NCBI RefSeq assembly: GCF_000378485.1
Contig: NZ_KB899966.1
Span: 372,001-436,000 of the forward strand
Direction: 5' to 3'
Origin: Flavobacterium rivuli WB 3.3-2 = DSM 21788
Lineage (GTDB): Bacteria; Bacteroidota; Bacteroidia; Flavobacteriales; Flavobacteriaceae
Length of the DNA: 64,000 nt
Shown here: positions 50,622 through 59,555 of the stretch, piece by piece
Layout of the letters: each line of letters begins with the position of its first letter
Position numbering within the stretch: the stretch's first letter is position 1
Made by a program: the position numbers and the translations under genes
Notes under the pieces: model-generated
Databases searched by the model: none
What the model was told of the DNA's origin: nothing
Seen by the model: the letters and a program-made list of their open reading frames with translations, nothing else

Positions 50622-51770
50622 TTATTTTTTACCTAATGCTTCCTGCACCGTAATTTTTTTTCCATCTTTAAATGCTACTACAAAGGCAGATGTATATCCT
50701 TTCTCTTTAGCTGTAACCAGTAATTGTTTAGCCTCATCATAACTATCTGTAGCACCATAATAATATTTAATTACCGCTGCGCTGGCATCTTTAGAGATAT
50801 TGGTAAGCCCTTTAAAATTTTCCGGAACGGTCTCTAAAGATTTTCCACTTGCAGATATCTGAACCTTAAATGTAACACCTTTAGCAGCCGCTACTGCAGG
50901 TTTAGCTTCCGGCTTAGTCTCAGGTTTTTCTGCAGGCTTGGTTTCAGCTACAATACGCACTGTGGCGGTACCGCTATTAGCCGCCGGTTCTTTATATTCA
51001 GTTCCTCCTCCTGTGTAATATTCTTTTTTATACGATTGTATAGCTTTGGCAATAGCCTTTGCCATATCGTCCTGCCCGTCTTCAGAATTTAAGAATGCCC
51101 CTTCCTGCTCATACGATACAAAGCCAAGCTCTATAACCACGCCCGGCATAGAAGCCTTGTTTAAAATCCAGAATGGCGCATATTTAACACCCCTGTTTTT
51201 TCTTTTAAGGGTGCTTGTAAAACCATCCTGTATTTTGCTTGCCAGGTCTATACTGTTATTAAGTGTGGCATCGGGCACAGCACTTAACAATGCTTCCGGC
51301 TTATTAGGATCAAAACCTTCGTATTTTTCTTTATCCTTTTCCAGTTTAATAACAGAGTTTTCTTTTTTTGCAACCTCAAGATTACTCGCATTTTTAGTAG
51401 GCCCCATTATAAAGGTTTCTGTACCAAAAGCAGCCTTTTTAGGTTCGCCGTTACAATGTATAGATATAAACAAATTGGCGTCTGCCCTGTTTGCCATATC
51501 CGGCCTTTCGCTAAGTGCTACAAAAACATCGGTTTTACGGGTGTAAAGAACCTGTATGGCGTTGTCCTGCTCTAAAAGTTTACCTACTTTAAGCGCTACG
51601 TTAAGAGTAATATTCTTTTCTACATAGCCATGATAGAGTGCACCAAAGTCTTTTCCACCATGTCCGGCATCAAGTACTACCTTAAACTTGCCTCCGTCCT
51701 GTGCAAAAGTGCATGTGCACGATATAATAAAAAGTAAAAAAACCAGTTTTAAATTCATGTTCTCCCTCAT
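50622..51770 (-). CDS. N-acetylmuramoyl-L-alanine amidase (copy 1 of a tandem pair)
   Basis: A 382-residue amidase_3 protein with the same architecture as its downstream neighbour: signal peptide, catalytic domain (VVLDAGHGGKDFG; NITLNVALK with the Glu before it; LFISIHCNGEP; GVVIELGFVSYEQEG), a Pro/Ala/Lys/Glu-rich linker (about 265-300) and a SPOR-like end (VTFKVQISASGK ... AFVVAFKDGKKITVQEAL). The ATG at 51770 is given; the one at 51758 lies 5 bases after AGGGAG, an unusually good ribosome-binding site for this phylum, and may be the true start. It is the first gene of the run to 45300. Confidence 0.93.
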   Translation of the reverse strand: MRENMNLKLVFLLFIISCTCTFAQDGGKFKVVLDAGHGGKDFGALYHGYVEKNITLNVALKVGKLLEQDNAIQVLYTRKTDVFVALSERPDMANRADANLFISIHCNGEPKKAAFGTETFIMGPTKNASNLEVAKKENSVIKLEKDKEKYEGFDPNKPEALLSAVPDATLNNSIDLASKIQDGFTSTLKRKNRGVKYAPFWILNKASMPGVVIELGFVSYEQEGAFLNSEDGQDDMAKAIAKAIQSYKKEYYTGGGTEYKEPAANSGTATVRIVAETKPAEKPETKPEAKPAVAAAKGVTFKVQISASGKSLETVPENFKGLTNISKDASAAVIKYYYGATDSYDEAKQLLVTAKEKGYTSAFVVAFKDGKKITVQEALGKK

Positions 51771-51836
51771 TGCAAAATAGTTATTATGCTGCTTGTGTTA
51801 TAATTACATTTAGTGGTTAGTTTGACAAAAATATTG

Positions 51837-51844
51837 TAAGTTTG
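51837..51844 (+). promoter_or_regulatory. Candidate -7 box of lptD
   Basis: TAAGTTTG matches TAnnTTTG, 49 bp upstream of the lptD start. A TTTG at 51821-51824 is only 12 bases away, too close for the -33 box. Confidence 0.4.
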
Positions 51845-51893
51845 GCACTTCAAAAAAATAAGCCACACTGTTACAAAAATAGTATTAAAACCA

Positions 51894-54602
51894 TTGCGTA
51901 CAAACTTATTTCATACCGTTTTATTATCTATTTTCCTTTGTATGGTGTGTTGCACCGCACAATCGCAGGAAATAAGAAACCGCAAGCCTGCAGTACCTGC
52001 TGTAAAACAGGCCGATAGTACTAAATTACCATCGGTACAATTACCCGTTGCCGGGAATGTTGCTATTACAGATACCATTAAACCCGCTGTTGATACCATT
52101 AAGCCTAAAAAGAAAGGCTTAGACGGCATTGTAAAGCGTAAAGCTACAGATTACGAAAAAATAGACCAGAAAAAGAAAGAGCTTACCTTATATAATGAAG
52201 CCGAACTATATTATAAAGATATAGAACTAAAAGCAGGCGTTATTATTATGAACTATGAAAAAGATGAAGTATATGCAGGCCGTATAAAAGACTCTTTGGG
52301 CAATTACTCGCAATATCCTTACTTTAAACAAGGTGCCAATGTTGTGGAGGCCGACTCCATACACTTTAATACTGTAACTAAAAAAGCCCGTGTATGGAAT
52401 TCCCGTACAGACCAGGGTGAATTTAGGGTTAAAGCTGAGATTACTAAAAAAGAAAATGATTCGGTTATTTTTATGAAGAATGCCATTTTTACAACTTCTA
52501 AAAATATTGATAATCCGGAATATTATTTTAAAGCCAGCAAAATAAAACTTGTACCCGGTCAAAAAGTTGTGGTAGGCCCTACAAATATGTGGATTGCTAA
52601 TGTGCCTACGCCCCTGGGAATACCGTTCGCGTTTTTCCCTACAAGTGACAAAGCAGAATCTGGCTTACTGGTACCAAGCTATGGCGACAGTAACAACCGG
52701 GGTTACTACCTGCAAAATGGCGGATATTACCTTGCCCTCAGCGATTACTACGACCTCTCTGTTACCGGAGATTACTATACCAATGGCAGTTACGGACTGC
52801 GATTTCAATCTGATTATGCCAAGCGGTACAGTTTCAACGGTAATGTTAACATAAGGTTCGAAAATCTTGTAACCAGCGAAAGGGGTTTACCTGACTACGC
52901 CCGTACAAAAAATTACAATATACAATGGTCGCACAGCCAGGATAGTAAAGCAAACCCTAACTCAAGGTTTTCTGCCAGTGTAAACCTTGGTTCCAGTACC
53001 TATTACAGGCAGTCTATAAATACTGCAAACGTAGGTTCCAGCCTTAATAATACGCTGCAATCATCAGTGTCTTACTCTAAAACGTTTCAAACGGTACCCC
53101 AGGTTAACATATCACTTAGTGCCACGCACAGCCAGAATACCAATACAAAGGTTATTAACATGACCCTGCCTACCCTGCAGGCAAGTGTAGACAGGATTTT
53201 CCCGTTTGCGCCGGCAGATGCGCCTAAAAAAGGATTTATAAAAAACATAAACCTCCAGTATAACCTGCGCGGCGAGAACCGTATACTTACAACAGATTCG
53301 TTATTTTTTAAACCTGAAATGTTTAGGGATGCAAGATCGGGACTGCAGCACACTATTCCGTTAAGTACAAACTTTAAGATATTTAAATACTTCTCTGTAT
53401 CTGCCGGTACAAATTACCAGGAAACATGGGTAATGAATACCATAGACAAATCTGTGGTAAACGATACTGTTGTAACTAAAGATGTAAAAGGTTTCGATGC
53501 TTTTCGCACTTATAACTTTTCATCAAGTATTGGTACCACTATATATGGTACATTTAATTTTGGCGAAGACAAAAAAATACAAGCCATACGCCACGTAATG
53601 CGTCCATCTGTTTCTTACAGCTACACACCAAGTTTCGAAAAATACTACGACACCTATCAGTTAGACAACACAGGTACACAATACAAAGAATATACGCGTT
53701 TTGAAGGTGGTATATTTGGTGCGCCCGGACTTGGCTACTCTAACAACATAGGCCTTTCTGTAAACAATACCTTTGAGGCTAAGGTGCGTAACGATGACGA
53801 AAATGCAAAAGACAGCGAACCTAAAAAAGTAATGCTGCTTAACAACCTTAACTTTACCACGAGCTACAACATCGCTGCCGACTCTCTGGCATGGTCGCCC
53901 TTAAGGGTATCTGCCGGTACCAATCTTTTTAAGGAAAAGATGAATATTAACTTTGGTGCTACATTAGACCCTTATGCTATAGATAACTCCGGCAGAAGGA
54001 TTGATATGTACAACATAGACAACGGTGGTAGCCTTTTTAGGCTTACAAGTGCTAACGTAACGCTTAACTACTCTTTGAGCAGTACAGATGGCGATGGTAA
54101 TAAAAAAGACGAGAATAGCCAGACCGCTAAAAATGGTGGCCGTACCGATGACCTTTTTGGTGTTGGTACAGACCTGAGCGACAGCCGCCAGAGCCTGTTT
54201 AAAGATGAAGATGAGGAGGGCACCGAAAAGAAGGACAAATCAGAGGGTGGGTTTTTTAACGCCAAGCTGCCCTGGAACCTTAACCTTGCCTACTCGCTTA
54301 CCTACAATAACAATGCCCGCGAACGCAGGATTACAGGTAGCTCGCTAATGGTTTCGGGTAATCTTGATATTACCCCTAAGTGGAAAATGGGCTTTTCATC
54401 CGGTTACGACTTTGTACAACAGGGTGTTACCTTTACACAACTACGTTTTGAGCGTGACTTACTATCATGGAGGATGGATTTTAACTGGGTTCCTTTTGGT
54501 AATAACACCTATTGGGGCTTCTTTATTGGTATAAAATCATCTGTACTTAGCGATATTAAATACGATAAACGCCAGGTGCCTGACAGGGCTGTGGGGCAGT
54601 AA
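51894..54602 (+). CDS. lptD: LPS-assembly protein LptD (OstA)
   Basis: Outer-membrane translocon that inserts LPS into the outer leaflet; 902 residues. No ATG fits: the frame is closed by TAA upstream and the TTG at 51894 is the only start that gives the signal peptide (RTNLFHTVLLSIFLCMVCCTAQSQ). After a Pro/Ala-rich stretch, the N-terminal beta-jellyroll (OstA-like; TDYEKIDQKKKELTLYNEAELYYKDIELKAG) spans about 80-190 and the barrel follows (PLGIPFAFFPTSDKAESGLLVPSYGDSNNRGYYLQNGGYYLALSDYYDLSVTGD, in parts). The barrel contains an acidic loop near 715-780 (DEDEEGTEKKDKSEGG). It is divergent from the amidase genes and begins a run with two membrane ORFs and ridA. Confidence 0.92.
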   Translation: MRTNLFHTVLLSIFLCMVCCTAQSQEIRNRKPAVPAVKQADSTKLPSVQLPVAGNVAITDTIKPAVDTIKPKKKGLDGIVKRKATDYEKIDQKKKELTLYNEAELYYKDIELKAGVIIMNYEKDEVYAGRIKDSLGNYSQYPYFKQGANVVEADSIHFNTVTKKARVWNSRTDQGEFRVKAEITKKENDSVIFMKNAIFTTSKNIDNPEYYFKASKIKLVPGQKVVVGPTNMWIANVPTPLGIPFAFFPTSDKAESGLLVPSYGDSNNRGYYLQNGGYYLALSDYYDLSVTGDYYTNGSYGLRFQSDYAKRYSFNGNVNIRFENLVTSERGLPDYARTKNYNIQWSHSQDSKANPNSRFSASVNLGSSTYYRQSINTANVGSSLNNTLQSSVSYSKTFQTVPQVNISLSATHSQNTNTKVINMTLPTLQASVDRIFPFAPADAPKKGFIKNINLQYNLRGENRILTTDSLFFKPEMFRDARSGLQHTIPLSTNFKIFKYFSVSAGTNYQETWVMNTIDKSVVNDTVVTKDVKGFDAFRTYNFSSSIGTTIYGTFNFGEDKKIQAIRHVMRPSVSYSYTPSFEKYYDTYQLDNTGTQYKEYTRFEGGIFGAPGLGYSNNIGLSVNNTFEAKVRNDDENAKDSEPKKVMLLNNLNFTTSYNIAADSLAWSPLRVSAGTNLFKEKMNINFGATLDPYAIDNSGRRIDMYNIDNGGSLFRLTSANVTLNYSLSSTDGDGNKKDENSQTAKNGGRTDDLFGVGTDLSDSRQSLFKDEDEEGTEKKDKSEGGFFNAKLPWNLNLAYSLTYNNNARERRITGSSLMVSGNLDITPKWKMGFSSGYDFVQQGVTFTQLRFERDLLSWRMDFNWVPFGNNTYWGFFIGIKSSVLSDIKYDKRQVPDRAVGQ

Positions 54603-54604
54603 TT

Positions 54605-55015
54605 ATGGAATATGTTAACTCTAAGAAAAATTTTATAAGGTTCTGCTTTGGGCTTACGGGGTTCTTTGTACTATTTTTTAGCTTAGGTTCTTTATTAATT
54701 ATTACCGGTTTAAGGCAATACAATCAAATACCAAAACCACCAAAGACCGACCTTATGATCGTTCTGGGTAGTTTTAGTATTTTATTTGTAAGTTACTTTA
54801 TATATTCCTATGTAAAAAATTCGCCAAAAATTTTTATTGACCGAAAAACAATACGTTTCAACAACAAGCAATACCTTACAAATAGTATCAAAGAAATTAG
54901 CTTTTCCGGGAAGCATTCTTTTACATTATCTAAGGTTGAAGGCATTAAAATACAATTTAAAAATGGCGAAGTCCGATATATTTTCAACTTATTATACGAT
55001 AATTATTATTGTTAA
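54605..55015 (+). CDS. Membrane protein with PH-like domain, first half of a possible frameshifted gene
   Basis: A 136-residue protein of unknown function with two membrane helices (about 12-35 and 49-70) and a beta-rich soluble part (KIFIDRKTIRFNNKQYLTNSIKEISFSGKH... IKIQFKNGEVRYIFNLLYDNYYC). It stops in the overlap with the next frame. Where it ends, the -1 frame continues smoothly (LLRQYLEHI), and the second open frame repeats the layout of two helices plus beta domain. One gene broken by a one-base change is likely; two coupled genes are also possible. It is 3 bp after lptD. Confidence 0.55.
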   Translation: MEYVNSKKNFIRFCFGLTGFFVLFFSLGSLLIITGLRQYNQIPKPPKTDLMIVLGSFSILFVSYFIYSYVKNSPKIFIDRKTIRFNNKQYLTNSIKEISFSGKHSFTLSKVEGIKIQFKNGEVRYIFNLLYDNYYC

Positions 55016-55527
55016 GACAATACCTTGAACATATAACAAACTCTGAAGATACTTTTAAACCTTATATTGTTAAATCTGCAAAAGGAATAGATCCTGGAGA
55101 ATCGGATACCTATAAAGGTATTTTTTTATTAAGCTTTAGAGGTATATTTTATATTATCATGAGTATGACAATGCTATCATTGCTATTTATAAAAGATAAC
55201 ATTATTGCTATACTAACGGCGTTAATGTGTATTACAATATTCTATCTTGTATTTGGAATTACGGTTTATTATGTAAGGTTAAATGATAGCTATCTGATTG
55301 TAAAAAACCATCTTTTTTTTTGGTACAGCCATGTTTATTACCTTACAGATATTGATGAAGTGATTTACGAAACACAAAGCAAACAACCCAATAATTTGCG
55401 TATTATAACCAAAGATTATAAAAATAAAGTCTACGGAGCGGGCACACTTAGTGATAATACGCTGCGCAGATTAAAAAGAGAATTAGAAAAAAGGCAAATA
55501 CACGTAAGAAACGAAATAGGTATATAA
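55009..55527 (+). CDS. Membrane protein with PH-like domain, second half of a possible frameshifted gene
   Basis: A 172-residue open frame beginning at TTG (55009), seven bases inside the preceding gene. It has two helices (about 40-62 and 65-88) and a beta-rich end (VRLNDSYLIVKNHLFFWYSHVYYLTDIDEVIYETQ) like the first. No ATG is available near the start, which supports the frameshift reading over an independent gene. Function unknown. Confidence 0.5.
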   Translation: MLRQYLEHITNSEDTFKPYIVKSAKGIDPGESDTYKGIFLLSFRGIFYIIMSMTMLSLLFIKDNIIAILTALMCITIFYLVFGITVYYVRLNDSYLIVKNHLFFWYSHVYYLTDIDEVIYETQSKQPNNLRIITKDYKNKVYGAGTLSDNTLRRLKRELEKRQIHVRNEIGI

Positions 55528-55553
55528 TTATATAAATTTTAAACTACACAACC

Positions 55554-55937
55554 ATGAAAAAAATCATTTTTACAGATAAGGCTCCTGCTCCCATAGGCCC
55601 TTACAGCCAGGCAGTGCTTGCCGGCAATACACTTTACACATCCGGACAGATACCTTTAGACCCTGCTACAGGGGAGCTTGTGGGTGGAAGCATTGAGGCA
55701 GAGACTAAGCAGGTTATGGATAACCTTAAAGCGGTGCTTGAAGCTGCCGGTATGGACTTTAGCAACGTAGTAAAGACAAGCATTTTTATAATGAACATGG
55801 ACGATTTTGCAGCAATAAACACCGTTTACGGTAGCTATATAAACGAAGAAACCGCTCCTGCAAGAGAAACGGTTCAGGTGGCAAGACTGCCTAAAAATGT
55901 AAATGTAGAGATATCTATGATCGCTGTGCAGCAATAG
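55554..55937 (+). CDS. ridA: RidA family reactive intermediate deaminase
   Basis: Hydrolyses reactive enamine/imine intermediates such as 2-aminoacrylate, protecting PLP enzymes. The 127-residue protein carries the RidA signature AKxSIFxxxMDDF (here VKTSIFIMNMDDFAAIN) and the end RETVQVARLPKNVNVEISMIAV with the conserved Arg near 107. The start APAPIGPYSQAVLAGNTLYTSGQIP is typical. It is 26 bp after the membrane protein gene. Its 3' end overlaps that of mgsA on the other strand by 23 bp. Confidence 0.95.
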   Translation: MKKIIFTDKAPAPIGPYSQAVLAGNTLYTSGQIPLDPATGELVGGSIEAETKQVMDNLKAVLEAAGMDFSNVVKTSIFIMNMDDFAAINTVYGSYINEETAPARETVQVARLPKNVNVEISMIAVQQ

Positions 55938-56292
55938 CATGCAAAAATAATTCTGCCGATGCAGGGTTTGTGGCAAGTGGCACGTTGTGCACGTCACAAA
56001 CCCGTATCAGCATATTAATATCAGCGTCATGAGCATGGCTCGATAACGGGTCTTTAAAAAATAAAACCATATTGGTTTTACCCTCCGCTACCCTTCCGGC
56101 TATCTGCGCATCGCCACCCAATGGTCCTGAAAGCATTTTTCTAACTGTAAAACCAGCCTCTTCGGCCCTGCCGCCGGTAGTACCCGTGGCAATAAGTTTT
56201 ATGTTCTCGTTTAATAAAATGTCTTTATTGGCAGTAAGAAAAACTACCATTTTATCTTTCATTCCGTCGTGGGCAATGATGGCTATCTCCAT
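55915..56292 (-). CDS. mgsA: Methylglyoxal synthase
   Basis: Converts dihydroxyacetone phosphate to methylglyoxal, a bypass of lower glycolysis when phosphate is short. The 125-residue protein has all family motifs: IAHDG, ATGTTGGR, SGPLGGDAQIAGRV with the catalytic Asp, FFKDPLSSHAHDADINMLIRVCDVHNVPLATN. It is 13 bp downstream of a sugar kinase gene and close to gap and pfkA, in keeping with a role in flux control. The coding region overlaps ridA by 23 bp at the 3' ends, which leaves no room for an ordinary terminator between the convergent genes. Confidence 0.96.
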   Translation of the reverse strand: MEIAIIAHDGMKDKMVVFLTANKDILLNENIKLIATGTTGGRAEEAGFTVRKMLSGPLGGDAQIAGRVAEGKTNMVLFFKDPLSSHAHDADINMLIRVCDVHNVPLATNPASAELFLHAIAAQRS

Positions 56293-56305
56293 TATATTGT
56301 AAATC

Positions 56306-57157
56306 TTATTTGTTAAGTTCGTGGTATGTAATAAGCCCGTCTATAGGCCTGCGTAAAACATTACCTAATGTAAGGCCGTTTTTGCCTAATACTTCGGCAA
56401 GCTCTGCCTTAAGGTAAAATGCAATAGAACCTATAAAATGTACGGGTACCTCTTTAGCATTTTCATATTGCGTAATGTAATTATCCACAAACGTTTGCAT
56501 TGCTTTTACAATAATCTCTTTAACAAAAGGCTCATCTTTATGCTGAATTAAAAACTTTGCAAAAGTAGCAAGGTATGCATTAGGGTTAGGCTCTTTGTAA
56601 AGGTTATGCTTTATAATATCTGCATCAAGATTGTACTCTGCCTCAAACTGCTTAGCAAGGTGCTCCGGCATTTTGTTAAAAAAGTAAGCACGCACAAGGT
56701 CGCGGCCAAAACGGTTACCACTACAGTCATCCATAGCTATGTAACCTAAAGACTGTACTTTTTGCTCCAGTGTTTCGCCATTAAAATAGCTACAGTTAGA
56801 CCCTGTACCTAAAATACATATAATAGCTTTTTCGTTGTTTGGGTTTGTAGCATAAGCTGCCGCATAAGTATCTTCTTTTACACTAACCTCTGCATTAGGA
56901 AAAAACTCCTTAAATACACCGGTCATGTAATTCTTCATCCTGTCTGTACCGCAGCCGGCACCATAAAAATAAAGGTGGGTAACTTCTTTACGGTTGTTGT
57001 ATATATCAAAACGGGCCTCCAGCCTTTCAAGGGCTTCTTCCTTATTAATTACTTCGGGGCTAAGACCAAGAGTCTGGGTTGTAAAAAGCCTGTTGCCCGC
57101 GTCGTCCAGCGCAATCCAATCGGCTTTGGTCGCACCACTGTCAACTAATAATTTCAT
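56306..57157 (-). CDS. BadF/BadG/BcrA/BcrD-type sugar kinase, probable N-acetylglucosamine kinase
   Basis: A 283-residue ASKHA-fold kinase. It starts MKLLVDSGATKADWIALDD (phosphate-1 loop) and has GAGCGTDRM near 68, phosphate-2 CILGTGSNCSYFNGE near 114 and ALFK-type region HFIGSIAFYLKAELAEVL. This matches the GlcNAc kinase branch of the BadF/BadG family. The linked genes are mgsA (13 bp downstream) and gap/pfkA upstream, which fits amino-sugar salvage feeding glycolysis. Other hexosamines are possible. Confidence 0.8.
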   Translation of the reverse strand: MKLLVDSGATKADWIALDDAGNRLFTTQTLGLSPEVINKEEALERLEARFDIYNNRKEVTHLYFYGAGCGTDRMKNYMTGVFKEFFPNAEVSVKEDTYAAAYATNPNNEKAIICILGTGSNCSYFNGETLEQKVQSLGYIAMDDCSGNRFGRDLVRAYFFNKMPEHLAKQFEAEYNLDADIIKHNLYKEPNPNAYLATFAKFLIQHKDEPFVKEIIVKAMQTFVDNYITQYENAKEVPVHFIGSIAFYLKAELAEVLGKNGLTLGNVLRRPIDGLITYHELNK

Positions 57158-57263
57158 ACTCTGTTTGAGATTTGTTTGGGTTAAATATGAGTTAAGTTTG
57201 GGTATTGTAATTTAAATCAGGGTTATTAAATACTTGCTTTTGGGTTAAGCAGGTATAAAAAAA

Positions 57264-57298
57264 TAAAGCCCCGCCTTTTATTAAAAAGCGGGACTTTA
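57264..57298 (-). terminator. Terminator of the pfkA-gap operon
   Basis: Stem TAAAGCCCCGC / GCGGGACTTTA with one mismatch and an inner T/A-rich loop; the minus strand continues in T. It lies 11 bp downstream of the gap stop. Confidence 0.7.
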
Positions 57299-57308
57299 CA
57301 GTATAAAA

Positions 57309-58358
<1,050 letters not shown>

Positions 58359-59345
58359 TTAAATAGAAACGATGTCAGAAACCCTTATAAGCTCCTTGTC
58401 TACATGCGTTTTTCCTTTTACGGCATTCTCTAAAGGAGTAAGTACAACTTCATCCCTTATTAATCCTACCATATAATTTGAGTTGCCTTCAAGCAGTGTT
58501 TCTACCGCTTTAACGCCCAGCCTGCTCGCAAGTACCCTATCAAAACATGATGGCGATCCACCGCGCTGCATGTGTCCAAGGATAGATACACGAACATCAT
58601 ATTCGGGCATATTCTGGTCTACGTAATCTTTAAGTTCAAAAGCACTTTTGCCTATTTTATCGCCTTCGGCAATAACAACAATGCTCGAAGATTTGCCAGA
58701 TGCCTTACTTTTCCTTAAAGACTCCAGCAACCTGTCAAGGCCCATGTCTTCTTCCGGGATAAGTATCTCCTCTGCACCAGCGCCTATACCGGCATTAAGT
58801 GCAATGTGGCCCGCATCGCGCCCCATAACCTCTACAAAGAAAAGCCTGTTGTGAGAACTCGCCGTATCGCGAATTTTATCAATAACATCTACAACAGTGT
58901 TAAGTGCAGTATCATAGCCTAAAGTGTGGCTTGTACCATAAATATCGTTATCTATAGTACCCGGTATGCCTATTACAGGAAAACCGTATTCTTTGTTAAA
59001 TAAAAGGCCGCCGGTAAAACTACCGTTACCGCCTATTACAACAAAGGCATCAATTTTATGTTTAACAAGGTTGTCGTAAGCTTTTTTACGGCCTTCCGGA
59101 GTCATAAACTCTTTAGATCGGGCAGATTTTAGAATGGTACCTCCTTTATTGATAATGTTATTTACACTACGCGGGCCCATTTCTTTAAAATCGCCTTCTA
59201 TCATTCCCTGGTAACCTCTATATATACCAGTACATTCTATATTATGGAAAGCACAGGTACGTACAACGGCCCTGATTGCAGCGTTCATACCCGGAGAGTC
59301 ACCCCCTGATGTAAGGACACCTATTTTTTTAATATTAACTGACAT
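58359..59345 (-). CDS. pfkA: 6-phosphofructokinase
   Basis: Phosphorylates fructose 6-phosphate. The 328-residue protein has GGDSPGMNAAIRA (14-26), catalytic Asp132 in PGTIDNDI, MGRDAGHIAL and the end of the family (QRGGSPSCFDRVLASRLG). It has Gly at the positions equivalent to E. coli Gly104 and Gly124, which indicates ATP rather than pyrophosphate. One residue is odd: the Mg-ATP loop reads VIGGNGSFTGG, with Asn107 where ATP-dependent enzymes have the Asp of GGDGS (E. coli Asp103). The codon is AAC. It leads the pfkA-gap pair. Confidence 0.95.
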   Translation of the reverse strand: MSVNIKKIGVLTSGGDSPGMNAAIRAVVRTCAFHNIECTGIYRGYQGMIEGDFKEMGPRSVNNIINKGGTILKSARSKEFMTPEGRKKAYDNLVKHKIDAFVVIGGNGSFTGGLLFNKEYGFPVIGIPGTIDNDIYGTSHTLGYDTALNTVVDVIDKIRDTASSHNRLFFVEVMGRDAGHIALNAGIGAGAEEILIPEEDMGLDRLLESLRKSKASGKSSSIVVIAEGDKIGKSAFELKDYVDQNMPEYDVRVSILGHMQRGGSPSCFDRVLASRLGVKAVETLLEGNSNYMVGLIRDEVVLTPLENAVKGKTHVDKELIRVSDIVSI

Positions 59346-59477
59346 TTTTTAGTATTTGATTGTAAAATTAATAATTTAATATGATTAATACATTTGTTTT
59401 TAGCTTATAATATAAAAATCGCAGTTTTTCAATCGATTTCGTTAATAAGTTTTTTGTAAACGATTGTTAAGAATTAT

Positions 59478-59519
59478 AAAAAAAGCAGGAGTATCATCAA
59501 AAATATCCCTGCTTTTTTT
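59478..59519 (-). terminator. Terminator of tamB
   Basis: Perfect 12-bp stem AAAAAAAGCAGG / CCTGCTTTTTTT with an 18-base loop, followed on the minus strand by T/A-rich bases; 36 bp after the tamB stop. Confidence 0.8.
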
Positions 59520-59555
59520 CACATTATAAAATTTTAATGTGCGATAATTTAAAAC

